A stretch of 64,000 nucleotides of DNA from Thermophilibacter provencensis (GCF_030372065.1 NZ_JAUDEA010000002.1:62001-126000); one strand, 5' to 3'; numbered from the stretch's first letter, positions 23,530 through 33,093 are shown. Translations and numbers: made by a program. Notes: generated by a model not told the origin, from the sequence alone.

Positions 23530-25884
23530 TTACTTCGTGAACGGACGCGCGGCGCCCAAGACGGAGCCGGGCGCGTACATGCTTCCCACGCGAACGTTCG
23601 AGGCGAGGATGGTCGACTCGATAATCTGACCATTGCCCAGATAGATGGCAACATGGCCGTTGTAGTAGATGATGTCGCCGCGCTCGATCTGAGAGAGCGA
23701 GACGGGCTGGAAGGTCTGGTTGTTGCGCCAGGTGTTGGCAAAGCTGTGGTTCCAGTAGTACTTGCTGTAGGGGTTGTAGTCCCCGCCAGAGGCTCCCGTG
23801 AGGTCCATGCCGCAGGCGTAGAGCGCCTCCATCACAAGACCGGAGCAGTCGACCGTAGTGCCGGGACGACCGCAGTTGTTGTCCACCCATCGCGTGCCGG
23901 CACGCATGTACTCGTACGCAACGGAGATGAACGCCTCGATGCACTCCTCGCGCGTGGCGTCCGCGGAGATGATCGTGGGATGCACGTAGCTCCAGTAGGA
24001 GCCGTTGGCATACGAGGGCAGCGTCACGTTCTCGCTGGAGAGCGAGAGGCCCTTCCACTTGACCTGGTAGCCGGTCTTTGTGCACACGCCGTCCGAGCGG
24101 AAGTTGCGGATCACGCCATCGATGGTGCGCTTGCCGGTGGCCATGAGACCGCTAGAGGGGTCGAGGTAATAGGTTGCCCCACCGAGCGTGAGCCAGCCGC
24201 CTCGATAGAGGTTGCCCGAGCTCTCAAAGTAGTAGCGACCGCCGTCAATGTCCTTCCAGCCAATCGCCATGGCACCGGAGACGGTGTCAAGGTAGAGGCG
24301 CTTGCCCTCGGTGTCCCACCAGCCGCAGCGCTTGGTCGTTCCATCGTTCTCAAAGTAGTAGGTGAAGTCGGAGAGCTTCTGCCACCCTGTCTTGATCTTG
24401 CCGTCTTCGCCAAAGTAGTGCAGGGTACCGTCAACGTCGGTCACGCCGGTTGAGAGACGGCCCTTCTTGTCAAAGTGGTACTTCGTGCCGTCGATGGTCT
24501 TCCAACCGGTGGCATAGGTGCCGTCGCCGTTTCCGTAGAAGCGAGCGCCCTCGCTCTCGACCCATCCGGACTCGGAGGTGCTCGGCGCAACGGGACCGGT
24601 ATCAACGCCAAACCACGCCACGCCCTCGTAGAGCCAGCCTAGGGCAACGAGCGAGAGACGCTCGGCGGCATCGGACGTGTAGTGGTGAGTGCTGGAGAAG
24701 ACGTACGGGTTATAGAAGCGGAAGAGCTGCGTGCCGTCGTCATCAGCGCTGTACCAGGCAAGCTCCTCGCCCCTCCACCCAAGGGCGCAGAGGGCGTCGT
24801 ACTCCTTCTTGTCGGTGGTGTAGTGGTGGTCGCCACCAGGAGCATACGGGTTGAAGAGACGATAGACCGCCCTATCGGAGGTCTTCGGCGAGACCCACGC
24901 AACGCCCTCGTACTTCCAGCCAAGAGGAACCAGGGTGTCGCGCTCGGATGCAGAGGTCGAGAAGAGATGCTCGCCGGTGTAGGGGTTGTAGAGTCGGTAG
25001 AGCTCGATGGTCTCGACCTTCTCCTCAGCCCCCTCGGTCTCTGCGTCCTCCTCATTAGAGCCCCGCTCTGCCTTCGTCTCCTCAGAAGTCTCAACCTCGG
25101 CCTGAGGCTCAACATCAGCCTCAGCCTTCACCTGGGACTCAGAATCAACGTCCTCGTCATCGGCGGGAACGTTCTTGTCGGCAGACGAACCGGCTCCGCC
25201 ACGGGTGCCCTGAGCAAGCGGGTCAACCTGAAGCGGCTGAGACCCATCAGCCTCAGAAGGATCAGAGACAACGGTCTGATCGGTATCCAGGGAGGGCTCA
25301 GAGATTGAGACCTCAGGGGTCTCGACCACAACGGAAGACTCGTCACCATCAGAGGCCTTGGGGGTCTCATCCTCCTCAACGGTCTCCTGGTCTGCCTCGG
25401 AGTCCTCGTCGATCAGCGCATCACCGTCGCTAGCCTCAGCCTCAGGCTCCGCCTCGTCGGTGGCCAAGCCATCGCCCTCAGGAACCACGGACTCGTCAAC
25501 GAGCGAACCCTCAACCTCTGGAGTAATGTCAACGTCGCCCTCGGGGGTCTTCTCGCCCTCGGGGGTCTTCTCGCCCTCGGGGGTCTTCTCGCCCTCGGGG
25601 GTCTTCTCGCCCTCGGGGGTCACCTCAACGTCGTAGTCAGTCGGCGCCAGGGGGTCAGGTACCGCAGAGACGGCATCAGAGACAGCAGGCTCACTCGGAA
25701 GAACAACACCAGGCTCGTCACAGTCAGCCTCGGCCTCCGTCTCCCCCACCTCGAGGACAACGCCGTCGGCAACGTCACTCTGAGCGTTTGTCTCGGTTGC
25801 GCCCGCCGCTACCGGGCACAGCGCAAGGGTGCCGGCAACCAGGACCGACGCCGCAAGGGAGGGACCCTTTACCCTATCCAACAT
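23530..25884 (-). CDS. Secreted NlpC/P60 peptidoglycan hydrolase with DUF5648 and choline-binding-type repeats
   Basis: A 784-aa exported protein. Order of parts: signal peptide; a very acidic region of about 270 residues including five tandem TPEGEK/TPEGDV units; three DUF5648 repeats (LYRLYNPYTGEHLFS, YRLFNPYAPGGDHHYT, FRFYNPYVFSSTHHYT); seven or so aromatic glucan/choline-binding-type repeats (GWKTIDGTKYHFD, GWQKLSDFTYYFE and so on); and a C-terminal NlpC/P60 domain with Cys in VDCSGLVMEALY and His in GHVAIYLGNG. It probably cleaves peptide stems of peptidoglycan. GGGGAG precedes the ATG. It is followed by the L,D-transpeptidase gene with the same repeat types, so the two seem to share an ancestor for their binding regions. 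Confidence 0.9.
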   Translation of the reverse strand: MLDRVKGPSLAASVLVAGTLALCPVAAGATETNAQSDVADGVVLEVGETEAEADCDEPGVVLPSEPAVSDAVSAVPDPLAPTDYDVEVTPEGEKTPEGEKTPEGEKTPEGEKTPEGDVDITPEVEGSLVDESVVPEGDGLATDEAEPEAEASDGDALIDEDSEADQETVEEDETPKASDGDESSVVVETPEVSISEPSLDTDQTVVSDPSEADGSQPLQVDPLAQGTRGGAGSSADKNVPADDEDVDSESQVKAEADVEPQAEVETSEETKAERGSNEEDAETEGAEEKVETIELYRLYNPYTGEHLFSTSASERDTLVPLGWKYEGVAWVSPKTSDRAVYRLFNPYAPGGDHHYTTDKKEYDALCALGWRGEELAWYSADDDGTQLFRFYNPYVFSSTHHYTSDAAERLSLVALGWLYEGVAWFGVDTGPVAPSTSESGWVESEGARFYGNGDGTYATGWKTIDGTKYHFDKKGRLSTGVTDVDGTLHYFGEDGKIKTGWQKLSDFTYYFENDGTTKRCGWWDTEGKRLYLDTVSGAMAIGWKDIDGGRYYFESSGNLYRGGWLTLGGATYYLDPSSGLMATGKRTIDGVIRNFRSDGVCTKTGYQVKWKGLSLSSENVTLPSYANGSYWSYVHPTIISADATREECIEAFISVAYEYMRAGTRWVDNNCGRPGTTVDCSGLVMEALYACGMDLTGASGGDYNPYSKYYWNHSFANTWRNNQTFQPVSLSQIERGDIIYYNGHVAIYLGNGQIIESTILASNVRVGSMYAPGSVLGAARPFTK
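25536..25621. repeat. 18-bp tandem repeat encoding TPEGEK
   Basis: Nearly five identical copies of an 18-bp unit (core CGCCCTCGGGGGTCTTCT) within the acidic linker of the NlpC/P60 protein. Copies are identical at the DNA level, so this is a young minisatellite likely to vary in copy number. Confidence 0.9.
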
Positions 25885-25986
25885 GTACTCCCCGCTCTCG
25901 TTCGAAAAAAGTCAACCAACGAACTTTATCACGTCCGCGGGGGCATGTGAAAGAAAACAGAAGGTAGGCAGAGGCCTTTCTGAATC

Positions 25987-27534
25987 CTATCGGTAGGACA
26001 CGAACTTCGTTCCGTAGGGAATGTTGTCGTAGATCCACTTAGCCTGCTCGATGGGAAGGCGCACGCACCCGTGCGAGAGGTTCTGCCCGAGCCGACTATC
26101 GAGAACGTTGAACGTGTTCTGGTAGTACTCGACGGAGTGGATGAGGTAGTTTCCGTAGAACTGCGTGTAGTAGTAGCAGGTGTATGCAGGAAGGGACAGC
26201 GCGCCGTTGAACGAGTAGCCCTTGCCCGTGATGGTGTACTCGCCAAGAACGGTGGGCGTGGAGGCCTTGCCGGTTGTGCACAACCAATAGCTCTGGAGGG
26301 TCCACCTGCCCTTTCCGCCCGTGAAGATGCCAAGGTAGTTGTTGGTGGTGTCAACCATGATGAGCCAGTTCGTGGCGCTGCTGTACCCCTGAGCCTTGGA
26401 GACCATGTTGCTCAGGCCGGGCGTGTTGTCGAGCGACCCGTCTTCCTTGAAGATGTAGGCCTTTCCGTCGATGGTGACAAGGCCCGTCACCACGACACCG
26501 GAGGACGCGTCGAGGTAATACGTCTTACCGCCATCGTCGAGCCAGCCATGATGCATCTGGCCGTTGCTCGGGTCGAAGTAGTACCTCTGACCGCCATGGT
26601 TGGCCCAGCCCTTGACGGGAGCGCCAGCCTCGTCAAAGAGGTAGGTTGCCCCATCGATGCTGCGCATGCCCGTTGCCATGGCGCCTGACGTCTTGTCCAG
26701 GTAATAGGTCTTACCGCCCTCGTTGAGCCAGCCACCGCGATACATCTCGCCGGTGCTGGAGTCAAAGTAGTAGCTAAAGCCGGAGAACTGTGCCCAGCCA
26801 CCCTTGGGCGAGCCGCTGTCATCAAGCAGATAGTACTTTCCGTCGATGAAGGAGAGCCCGGTGTCAAGCCGGCCCTTCTCATCAAAGTGCAGGCGCTTGC
26901 CCTCCACCGTTTGCCATCCGGTCGCGTAGGTGCCGTCGCCGTAGCCGTAGAACCTCTCCCCATCCGCCTCGGACCAGCCAGAGAAGGGCTCCTCGGGCGC
27001 CTGGGGGCCAACGTCGAGCGCGTACCAGGCAACGCCCTCATGCCGCCAGCCCAGGGAGACGAGCGCCATGTTCTCCTCGGCGCTCAGGGTGTAGTTGTGC
27101 GCCCCGGTCTTGGCGTAGGGGTTGTACTGGCGCCAGAGCGGAGCCCCTTGGTCCTTGTCGGAGTACCAGCCCACGCCCTCGTAGCGCCAGCCCAGACCCG
27201 CGAGCGCGTCGCGCTCCTCCTCGCTCATGGTGTAGTGGTGATCATCGGAGTACGGGTTAAAGAGCCGGTAGACTGGGTCACCATCCGAGGGGGCGGTCCA
27301 GCCCACGCCCTCTGAGCTCCAGCCCAGACCCTTGAGCGCATCGTGCTCGTCGGCGCTCTGGGTATAGAAGTGCTCCCCCGTATAGGGGTTATAGAGACGG
27401 TAGGTGGTGATGGCGTAGGGAGCGTCTGCCGCCTCGTCGGAGGCGTCCTGCGCAGGCTCGGCACCCGCAAGCACGGGGCAGAGGGTAAGCGAAAGGGCGA
27501 GCAGCACAGGGAGAAGTCCTTCTTGAGTCCTCAT
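25987..27534 (-). CDS. Secreted L,D-transpeptidase with DUF5648 and choline-binding-type repeats
   Basis: A 515-aa exported protein: signal peptide; three DUF5648 repeats (YRLYNPYTGEHFYT, YRLFNPYSDDHHYT, WRQYNPYAKTGAHNYT) to about residue 175; around eight aromatic cell-wall-binding repeats (GWQTVEGKRLHFD, GGWLNEGGKTYYLD); and a C-terminal YkuD domain with catalytic HGC in LSHGCVRLP preceded by LIHSVEYY. YkuD enzymes make 3-3 cross-links or attach proteins to peptidoglycan. It lies upstream of the NlpC/P60 gene on the same strand, 102 bp away. Confidence 0.92.
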   Translation of the reverse strand: MRTQEGLLPVLLALSLTLCPVLAGAEPAQDASDEAADAPYAITTYRLYNPYTGEHFYTQSADEHDALKGLGWSSEGVGWTAPSDGDPVYRLFNPYSDDHHYTMSEEERDALAGLGWRYEGVGWYSDKDQGAPLWRQYNPYAKTGAHNYTLSAEENMALVSLGWRHEGVAWYALDVGPQAPEEPFSGWSEADGERFYGYGDGTYATGWQTVEGKRLHFDEKGRLDTGLSFIDGKYYLLDDSGSPKGGWAQFSGFSYYFDSSTGEMYRGGWLNEGGKTYYLDKTSGAMATGMRSIDGATYLFDEAGAPVKGWANHGGQRYYFDPSNGQMHHGWLDDGGKTYYLDASSGVVVTGLVTIDGKAYIFKEDGSLDNTPGLSNMVSKAQGYSSATNWLIMVDTTNNYLGIFTGGKGRWTLQSYWLCTTGKASTPTVLGEYTITGKGYSFNGALSLPAYTCYYYTQFYGNYLIHSVEYYQNTFNVLDSRLGQNLSHGCVRLPIEQAKWIYDNIPYGTKFVSYR

Positions 27535-27674
27535 GGGTCACACCGCCTTAAGCGTTGGGCACAGGTCCTCCTATGAAGATACCATTTCGCGGGAGACGGC
27601 CGGCGCGCAGCGCCCACCGGGGCCAGAAGGCCGGTGCGCGGCCAAGGCCGCCGTGGCCCCAGCCGCGCGCCGCA

Positions 27675-29552
27675 CTACGCAAACTGGCTGCGATAGAGCT
27701 CCGCATAGGCCCCGCCCGCAGCGAGAAGCTCGGCGTGCGTGCCCTGCTCGATGATTGTGCCCTTCTCCATCACAAGGATGAGGTCGGCGTCGACGATCGT
27801 GGAGAGGCGGTGCGCAATGACAAAGCTCGTGCGGTTCTCCATGATTGCCTCCATTGCGCGCACGATGGCCTGCTCGGTGCGGGTGTCCACGCTTGAGGTT
27901 GCCTCGTCGAGGATGAGGATCGCCGGGTCCGTGAGCATGGCGCGGGCGATGGTGAGGAGCTGTCGCTGGCCCTGCGAGATGTTCTCCGCATCATTGGAGA
28001 GCATCGTGTCATAGCCGTGCGGCAGCGTGCGCACGAAGAAGTCCACGTGCGCGGCACGCGCGGCCGCCTCAATCTCCTCGCGCGTGGCCCCGGGCTTGCC
28101 GTAGGCGATGTTCTCCGCGATGGTTCCCTCAAAGAGCCAGGCGTCCTGGAGCACCATGCCAAACTGGCGGCGCAGCTCGGCTCGGGTGAGCTCGCGCGTG
28201 TCCACGCCGTCGAGCGTGATGCGCCCTCCATCGACCTCGTAGAAGCGCATGAGCAGGTTGATGAGGGTGGTCTTTCCGGCCCCCGTGGCACCGACGATGG
28301 CCACCTTCTGCCCGGGTTCCGCCACAAGAGAGACGTCGCGCATGAGCGGCCGGTCGGCGGCATAGCCAAAGCGCACGTGCTCAAAGGCCACGCGACCCGT
28401 CACGGGATCGGGAAGCTCCGCGGGGCGCTCGGGGTCAGGCACGACCTCCCCCTCGTCAAGGAAGAGGAAGACGCGCTCTGCGGCGGCAAGCGCGCCCTGG
28501 AGCATGTTCACCGTGAGCGCGAGCTGCGTAAAGGGCTCGGACGCCTGCATCACGTACTGGAAGAACGCCTGGAAGACGCCAACGGAGATCTGGCCCATGA
28601 CCAGCATGCCTCCGGCGAGAAGACCAACCGTCACCTGGCAGAGCCGCATGAGGAAGCGAATGGCGGGAGCGATGGCGTTGGTCACAAAGTCGGCGGTGGC
28701 GGAGGTCTCCATCAGGCGGTCCGAAGCCTCCCCAACCTCGGCGAGGCTCGCGTCCTCGCGTCCAAAGGCCTTGATGACGGCACGGCCACTGTAGGCCTCC
28801 TCCACCCGACCGGTAAGCTCGCCGAGGGCGGCCTGGCGCGCGGCGGCAACCTTGAGCGTACGGGCGGTCACGAGCTTGGTGGCAACGCTCGCCACCACGC
28901 CAAAGACCACGAACACGGCCGTGAGCATAAGGTCGTAGGTTGCCATGAGGATGATGGCGCCGCCGACCATGCACACCGCGATGAGCAGCTGGAGAAGGCC
29001 GCGCTGCAGGACCTCGGAGACCTTGTCGAGGTCGTTGGTGGCGCGGCTGATGGTGTCGCCGGGCTGGTGCGCGTCATAGTACGAGAGGGGCAGACGCGCG
29101 AGCTTCTCGCCAATCTGCTTGCGAAGGCCGAGGTTGAGACGCTCGGCAAAGCTCGCCATGACGAGCACCTGAACCGTGTACGCGGCCCAGGCGGCGGTCC
29201 AGATGCCGAAAAACGTGAGGATCTGAAGGCCGCCGTTCTCGAGCGTCACCACAAAGGGCGCGCCCGTCTCAAAGGTTGCCTGGATGTTGCCCCAGAGAAG
29301 GTCGATGAGGCCGGCGCTGTACGCCGTGGCACCCAGGCTTCCGGCAACGTAGAGCACCGAGCACACCGCGGCAACCACGAGGCGCCAGCGCTGCCCGCTC
29401 GCCGCCTCCCAGAGACGACGGGCCGTTCCGAGCGCGTCGTCGGGCACCTCCAGCTCGTCCTCACTAGGCTGCTTCCCCTCGACGGGCGCTTCCCCGCGCT
29501 CGAGCTCAGCGAGCTCGTCGAGCTCGAGGTCCTTCTCGGTCTTGCTAGACAT
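27675..29552 (-). CDS. ABC exporter subunit 2 (fused permease and ATPase)
   Basis: A 625-aa half-transporter with a six-helix exporter membrane domain and a C-terminal ATPase: Walker A VGATGAGKTT, Q-loop, signature ENISQGQRQLLTIARAM, Walker B ILILDEATSSVD, His switch IAHRLSTI. The N-terminus carries about 50 extra acidic residues (ELDELAELERGEAP). It overlaps the first subunit by eight bases; the ATG at 29552 has GGGGAGG six bases upstream. With its partner and the MarR gene it forms a MarR-ABC-ABC operon, typical of drug or peptide efflux. Substrate unknown. Confidence 0.93.
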   Translation of the reverse strand: MSSKTEKDLELDELAELERGEAPVEGKQPSEDELEVPDDALGTARRLWEAASGQRWRLVVAAVCSVLYVAGSLGATAYSAGLIDLLWGNIQATFETGAPFVVTLENGGLQILTFFGIWTAAWAAYTVQVLVMASFAERLNLGLRKQIGEKLARLPLSYYDAHQPGDTISRATNDLDKVSEVLQRGLLQLLIAVCMVGGAIILMATYDLMLTAVFVVFGVVASVATKLVTARTLKVAAARQAALGELTGRVEEAYSGRAVIKAFGREDASLAEVGEASDRLMETSATADFVTNAIAPAIRFLMRLCQVTVGLLAGGMLVMGQISVGVFQAFFQYVMQASEPFTQLALTVNMLQGALAAAERVFLFLDEGEVVPDPERPAELPDPVTGRVAFEHVRFGYAADRPLMRDVSLVAEPGQKVAIVGATGAGKTTLINLLMRFYEVDGGRITLDGVDTRELTRAELRRQFGMVLQDAWLFEGTIAENIAYGKPGATREEIEAAARAAHVDFFVRTLPHGYDTMLSNDAENISQGQRQLLTIARAMLTDPAILILDEATSSVDTRTEQAIVRAMEAIMENRTSFVIAHRLSTIVDADLILVMEKGTIIEQGTHAELLAAGGAYAELYRSQFA

Positions 29553-31326
29553 GGGCATCCTCCCCCCTGGACTGGGAATCGGCGATGGCACGGTACGTGG
29601 GGCACCCGGCCATGAGCTCGTCGTGGGTCCCCAGGCCCACGACCTCGCCGTCCTTGAGGACGACGATCTGGTCGGCATCATGGATGGTGCTCACGCGCTG
29701 AGCGATGATGAGCGTGGCCGCATGTGAGAGCTCTCCCGCCAGGGCATGACGGAGCGTGGCGTCTGTCTTGTAGTCGAGCGCGGAGAACGAGTCATCAAAG
29801 ACGTAGAGGTCGGCGTCGCGCACGAGCGCGCGGGCGATGGCCAGGCGCTGACGTTGGCCACCCGAGAAGTTCGTGCCGCCCTGGGCAACGCGCGTCCCCA
29901 GGCCGTCGGGGAGCTCGCGCACAAAGCTCGCCTGAGCGACCTCCAGGGCGTGCCAGAGATGCCCGGTTGAGGCATCAGCATCACCGTGACGAAGGTTCTC
30001 CGCGATGGTGCCAGAGAAGAGCCAGGCCTTCTGCGGAACGTAGGAAATGCGCGAGCGCAGCTCCTCCTGGGAAACCTTGCGCACGTCAGCCCCCTCAAAG
30101 GTGAGGCTGCCCGCCGTGACATCGTTGAAGCGCAGCAGGAGCTTGGCCACCGTGGACTTTCCGGAGCCCGTGTTGCCGATGATGGCCGTGGTCTGGCCAC
30201 GCCTCAGGGCAAACGAGATGTCGTGCAGGGTGTCCTCGTCGGCATCCGAGAAGCGCAGGCTCGCGTGGTCAAAGCGAGCGACCTCGTCACCCGGCTCGCC
30301 GCGATGCGCGCAGAGCTGGACGGGCGTCTCGGCGTTCTCGATCTCCGGCTCGGTGGAGAGCACCGCAGCGGCGCGCGTGAGGCACGCGAGGGCGCGCGGA
30401 ACCTGGAGGATGGCGAACTGCGCCATCATGAGGAACATCATGATGAGCATCGCGTACTCAACGAGCGCCGAGATGGAGCCAATCTGCATGGCATGGGCGC
30501 CCACGCGGTCGGCACCCACCCACATGATTGCGGCCTCAACGACGTTCATGAGGAAGAACGTGATCGAGTCCGTGAGCGCAAACACAATGTTTACCCTGAT
30601 GGCGTTTGTCGCAAAGTCGTTGAACGTCTCGCCAAGCCGGGCGCGCTCGTGACCCTCCTTGCCAAAGGCACGGATCACGCGCACACCGGTGATGGACTCG
30701 CGCAGGCGGGTGTTCATGTTATCGATGAAGCCCTGAAGGCGCGTGAAGATGGGCGCGGACTTGGCAACGGCAAGGGCGCAGATGACAATGACCGCGAGCG
30801 TCACCGCAAGGAGCACCCAACCCATGACAGCGTCGGTAGAAAAGGCGAGCGCAACGGCAATCGCACAGGCGAGCGGCACGGGGAAGATCATGAGGATAGA
30901 CATGAGCAGCGTCTGCTGAACCACGTTGGCGTCGGAGAGCGTGCGCGTGATCATGGAGCCCGTGCCAAACGAGTTGAAGTCCGAGCCAGAGAACGCAAGG
31001 GACGCATCGTAGACCTTCATGCGGAGGTCGCGACCAACCTTGGCACAGAGCTTGGAGGCAAGGAACACCGTGGTGATGTAGCCGCCAGAACCAACGAGCG
31101 CAGCCGCGAGCATGGCCACGCCATGACCCATGAGGGCGCTCATGTCACGTGAGTTGACCGCCACGTTGACCATGGCCGAGAGCTGCGTGGGAATGAATAG
31201 CATTCCCATCATGTCGCAGATCGCCGCAACAAAGATGGCGGCGAGAAGTGCCTTGTACGGTGAGACGAGCGAGAGGAGCAGGCGCATGGAGGTGCGCTTG
31301 CTGTAGTCGCGATTCTTCTGTGCCAT
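29545..31326 (-). CDS. ABC exporter subunit 1 (fused permease and ATPase)
   Basis: A 593-aa half-transporter. Six predicted membrane helices (residues ~18-310), then the ATPase: Walker A IGNTGSGKSTVAK, signature NFSGGQRQRLAIARAL, Walker B LYVFDDSFSALD, His switch AQRVSTI. The residue after Walker B is Asp rather than the catalytic Glu (FDDS), as seen in the degenerate half of asymmetric heterodimeric exporters; the partner gene keeps Glu. The ATG abuts the MarR stop codon, so the three genes are coupled. Confidence 0.93.
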   Translation of the reverse strand: MAQKNRDYSKRTSMRLLLSLVSPYKALLAAIFVAAICDMMGMLFIPTQLSAMVNVAVNSRDMSALMGHGVAMLAAALVGSGGYITTVFLASKLCAKVGRDLRMKVYDASLAFSGSDFNSFGTGSMITRTLSDANVVQQTLLMSILMIFPVPLACAIAVALAFSTDAVMGWVLLAVTLAVIVICALAVAKSAPIFTRLQGFIDNMNTRLRESITGVRVIRAFGKEGHERARLGETFNDFATNAIRVNIVFALTDSITFFLMNVVEAAIMWVGADRVGAHAMQIGSISALVEYAMLIMMFLMMAQFAILQVPRALACLTRAAAVLSTEPEIENAETPVQLCAHRGEPGDEVARFDHASLRFSDADEDTLHDISFALRRGQTTAIIGNTGSGKSTVAKLLLRFNDVTAGSLTFEGADVRKVSQEELRSRISYVPQKAWLFSGTIAENLRHGDADASTGHLWHALEVAQASFVRELPDGLGTRVAQGGTNFSGGQRQRLAIARALVRDADLYVFDDSFSALDYKTDATLRHALAGELSHAATLIIAQRVSTIHDADQIVVLKDGEVVGLGTHDELMAGCPTYRAIADSQSRGEDAHV

Positions 31327-31794
31327 CTATTCCCCCTCCCTCGCGCCCAGGGCCGCGAGCTCGCGGTCGATCGCTGCGGTATAGGCGCGTGCCAGGCGCA
31401 AAAACTCGGAGCGCTCCTCAACGGAGAGACTCGAGAACGCACGGTCCTCCGCCTCGATGGCGGGAACGATGCGCTCGTCGCTGAAGGCGCGGCCCTCCGG
31501 CGTGAGCGTGACGACCTTGGCCTTGCGGCTCCCCTCGGCAAAGTCGAGGCTAATGAGCCCCTTTGCCTCGAGGGCCTTGAGGGCTGAGTTCACCGTCTGC
31601 TTGGAGTACGAGAACTCCTCGGAGATGACGCGCTGCGCCACGCTGCCGCCCGAGACCTCCACGGCATAGAGAATCCAATAGGCGGTCTCAGAGAGCCCGC
31701 ATCCACGCGCAAACTCGTAGTAGACCTTATCGGTCTTTTGATAGAGAGCGTCGAGCGCGCGAGCGCTCACCAGCTCGTCCCTATCGTCCATCAT
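31327..31794 (-). CDS. MarR-family transcriptional regulator
   Basis: A 155-aa winged-helix regulator. The DNA-binding region reads VAQRVISEEFSYSKQTVNSALKALEAKGLI with a wing at FAEGSRKAKVVTLTPEG. It is first in the operon with two ABC exporter genes and its promoter contains a 20-bp dyad between -35 and -10, so autorepression relieved by the exporter substrate is likely. Two adjacent ATGs are possible starts. Confidence 0.92.
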   Translation of the reverse strand: MMDDRDELVSARALDALYQKTDKVYYEFARGCGLSETAYWILYAVEVSGGSVAQRVISEEFSYSKQTVNSALKALEAKGLISLDFAEGSRKAKVVTLTPEGRAFSDERIVPAIEAEDRAFSSLSVEERSEFLRLARAYTAAIDRELAALGAREGE

Positions 31795-31821
31795 TTCCCT
31801 TCCCCTCAGGTGCGAGGAGCA

Positions 31822-31850
31822 AGGTTAGTCCGATTTCGGATTAAAGTCAA
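31822..31850 (-). promoter_or_regulatory. Promoter with embedded MarR-type operator
   Basis: On the minus strand: -35 TTGACT (31845-31850), a 17-bp spacer, and -10 TAACCT (31822-31827). The dyad TTAATCCGAAATCGGACTAA (31825-31844) fills the spacer and touches the -10. A regulator bound here would block RNA polymerase. Confidence 0.75.
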
Positions 31851-31863
31851 GCGATGGGAGCGG

Positions 31864-32976
31864 CTACGCCTCGGAGCGCTCCTCGGGGGTGATCACGCGC
31901 CCGACCTTTCTCACCACGGAGAGCGGGCCCTCGGTCCGCACGGTGTGGAGCGCCTCGCGTGCGAGGTGCTTGGCCCAGGGAAGCGTGGAGTACTTCTTGG
32001 GAGCCTCGCCTAACACGCTAAAGAAGAAGCGCTTGCGATGCGGGGCGAGGTTGGGAATGTGCGCCACAATGTCGGGGTCCATCTTCGAGAAGATCTCGCG
32101 CGTCTTCTTCTGGACCACCTCGTTGTCCCAGCCGTCGTCAAAGATGGCACCAAACGTATAGTTGAAGCCACGGAGGTAGTGCGCGCCGATGATGCGCTTG
32201 TCAGTGATTCCCAGGCGCTCGATGATCTGCAGCATGTCGAGCCAGCGGTCAAAGGGCCTCGCCACGGCCTCGTCCGTTGCGTGGTTGAGCGTGGAGCCCG
32301 GGAGGTCGCAGCGATAGTTATAGAAGGGCTTGTTGAGGTAGACGATGGTCTTGGCTTGGCAGAGCGTCTCCACGAGGAAGGGGTTGTCCGCCCAACCGGC
32401 GCCGGGATACTCGATGAAGCGGATGTTGTTCTCGCGAAGGAAGTCCCTGCGATAGATGGCCGACCAAATGGAGGGATGGAGCTCCATGAGCACGGTGTGC
32501 TCGGCAATGGTGAAGGGCTTGGTGGAGGTCTTGAGACGGTCGACCATGAGGCTCGGGTAAGGGGCCTGCTTCTCGGGGTCATCCCAGTTATGAATATCGG
32601 TCCAGGGGCACTTGACGATGTCGAGCTGCTCCTCAAAGCTGTCGGCAAAGGCGAGCATCTCCTCGTACATGGTGGGCTCTACCCAGTCGTCAGGCTCGAT
32701 GATGGAGACCCACGTTCCGCGCGCGACGTCGAGGCCGCGGTTGCAGCCCTGCCCGTACCCGCCGTTCTTCTTGTTGATGACCACGATGCGAGAGTCGCGG
32801 GCGGCATGCTCCTCGATGATGGCAGGAGACCCGTCCGTGGACCCGTCGTTCACGCAGATGATCTCAAGGTCGCGGTGCGTCTGAGAGGTGAGGCTGTCAA
32901 GGCACTGGTCGAGATAGGTCTCGGCGTTGTAGATGGGAACGATGATCGAGACGAGCGTCTGGGAGTCGCCGTGCAT
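31864..32976 (-). CDS. Glycosyltransferase family 2
   Basis: A 370-aa GT-A enzyme. The N-terminal domain has VSIIVPIYNAETYLDQCLDSL, NDGSTDGS, and the DxD-type metal site in SIIEPDDWVEP; the C-terminal half lacks membrane helices. It is similar to capsule/wall sugar transferases acting on the cytoplasmic face. An upstream frame to 33072 exists, but GGAGG before the ATG at 32976 and the family start fix the N-terminus. Donor and acceptor cannot be read from sequence. Confidence 0.9.
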   Translation of the reverse strand: MHGDSQTLVSIIVPIYNAETYLDQCLDSLTSQTHRDLEIICVNDGSTDGSPAIIEEHAARDSRIVVINKKNGGYGQGCNRGLDVARGTWVSIIEPDDWVEPTMYEEMLAFADSFEEQLDIVKCPWTDIHNWDDPEKQAPYPSLMVDRLKTSTKPFTIAEHTVLMELHPSIWSAIYRRDFLRENNIRFIEYPGAGWADNPFLVETLCQAKTIVYLNKPFYNYRCDLPGSTLNHATDEAVARPFDRWLDMLQIIERLGITDKRIIGAHYLRGFNYTFGAIFDDGWDNEVVQKKTREIFSKMDPDIVAHIPNLAPHRKRFFFSVLGEAPKKYSTLPWAKHLAREALHTVRTEGPLSVVRKVGRVITPEERSEA

Positions 32977-33040
32977 GCGAGGATCCTCCTTGGGTCGGTC
33001 ACAAATACGTTCATGATACCAGCTTATGTGTCCTGGCACA

Positions 33041-33068
33041 GGAAAGGGGCCCGCAGAAGCGAGCCCCT
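33041..33068 (-). terminator. Rho-independent terminator after csp
   Basis: On the minus strand, AGGGGCTCGC and GCGGGCCCCT pair around TTCT and are followed by TTTCC, 25 bp past the cold-shock gene stop. Confidence 0.7.
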
Positions 33069-33093
33069 CCAAGTCGCCCTATGTAGATAAGGA

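Noticed and set aside
27535-27674. GC-rich hairpins between the L,D-transpeptidase gene and the ABC operon end
   Set aside because: Several overlapping stems are possible but none is followed by a T-run, so I did not call a terminator.
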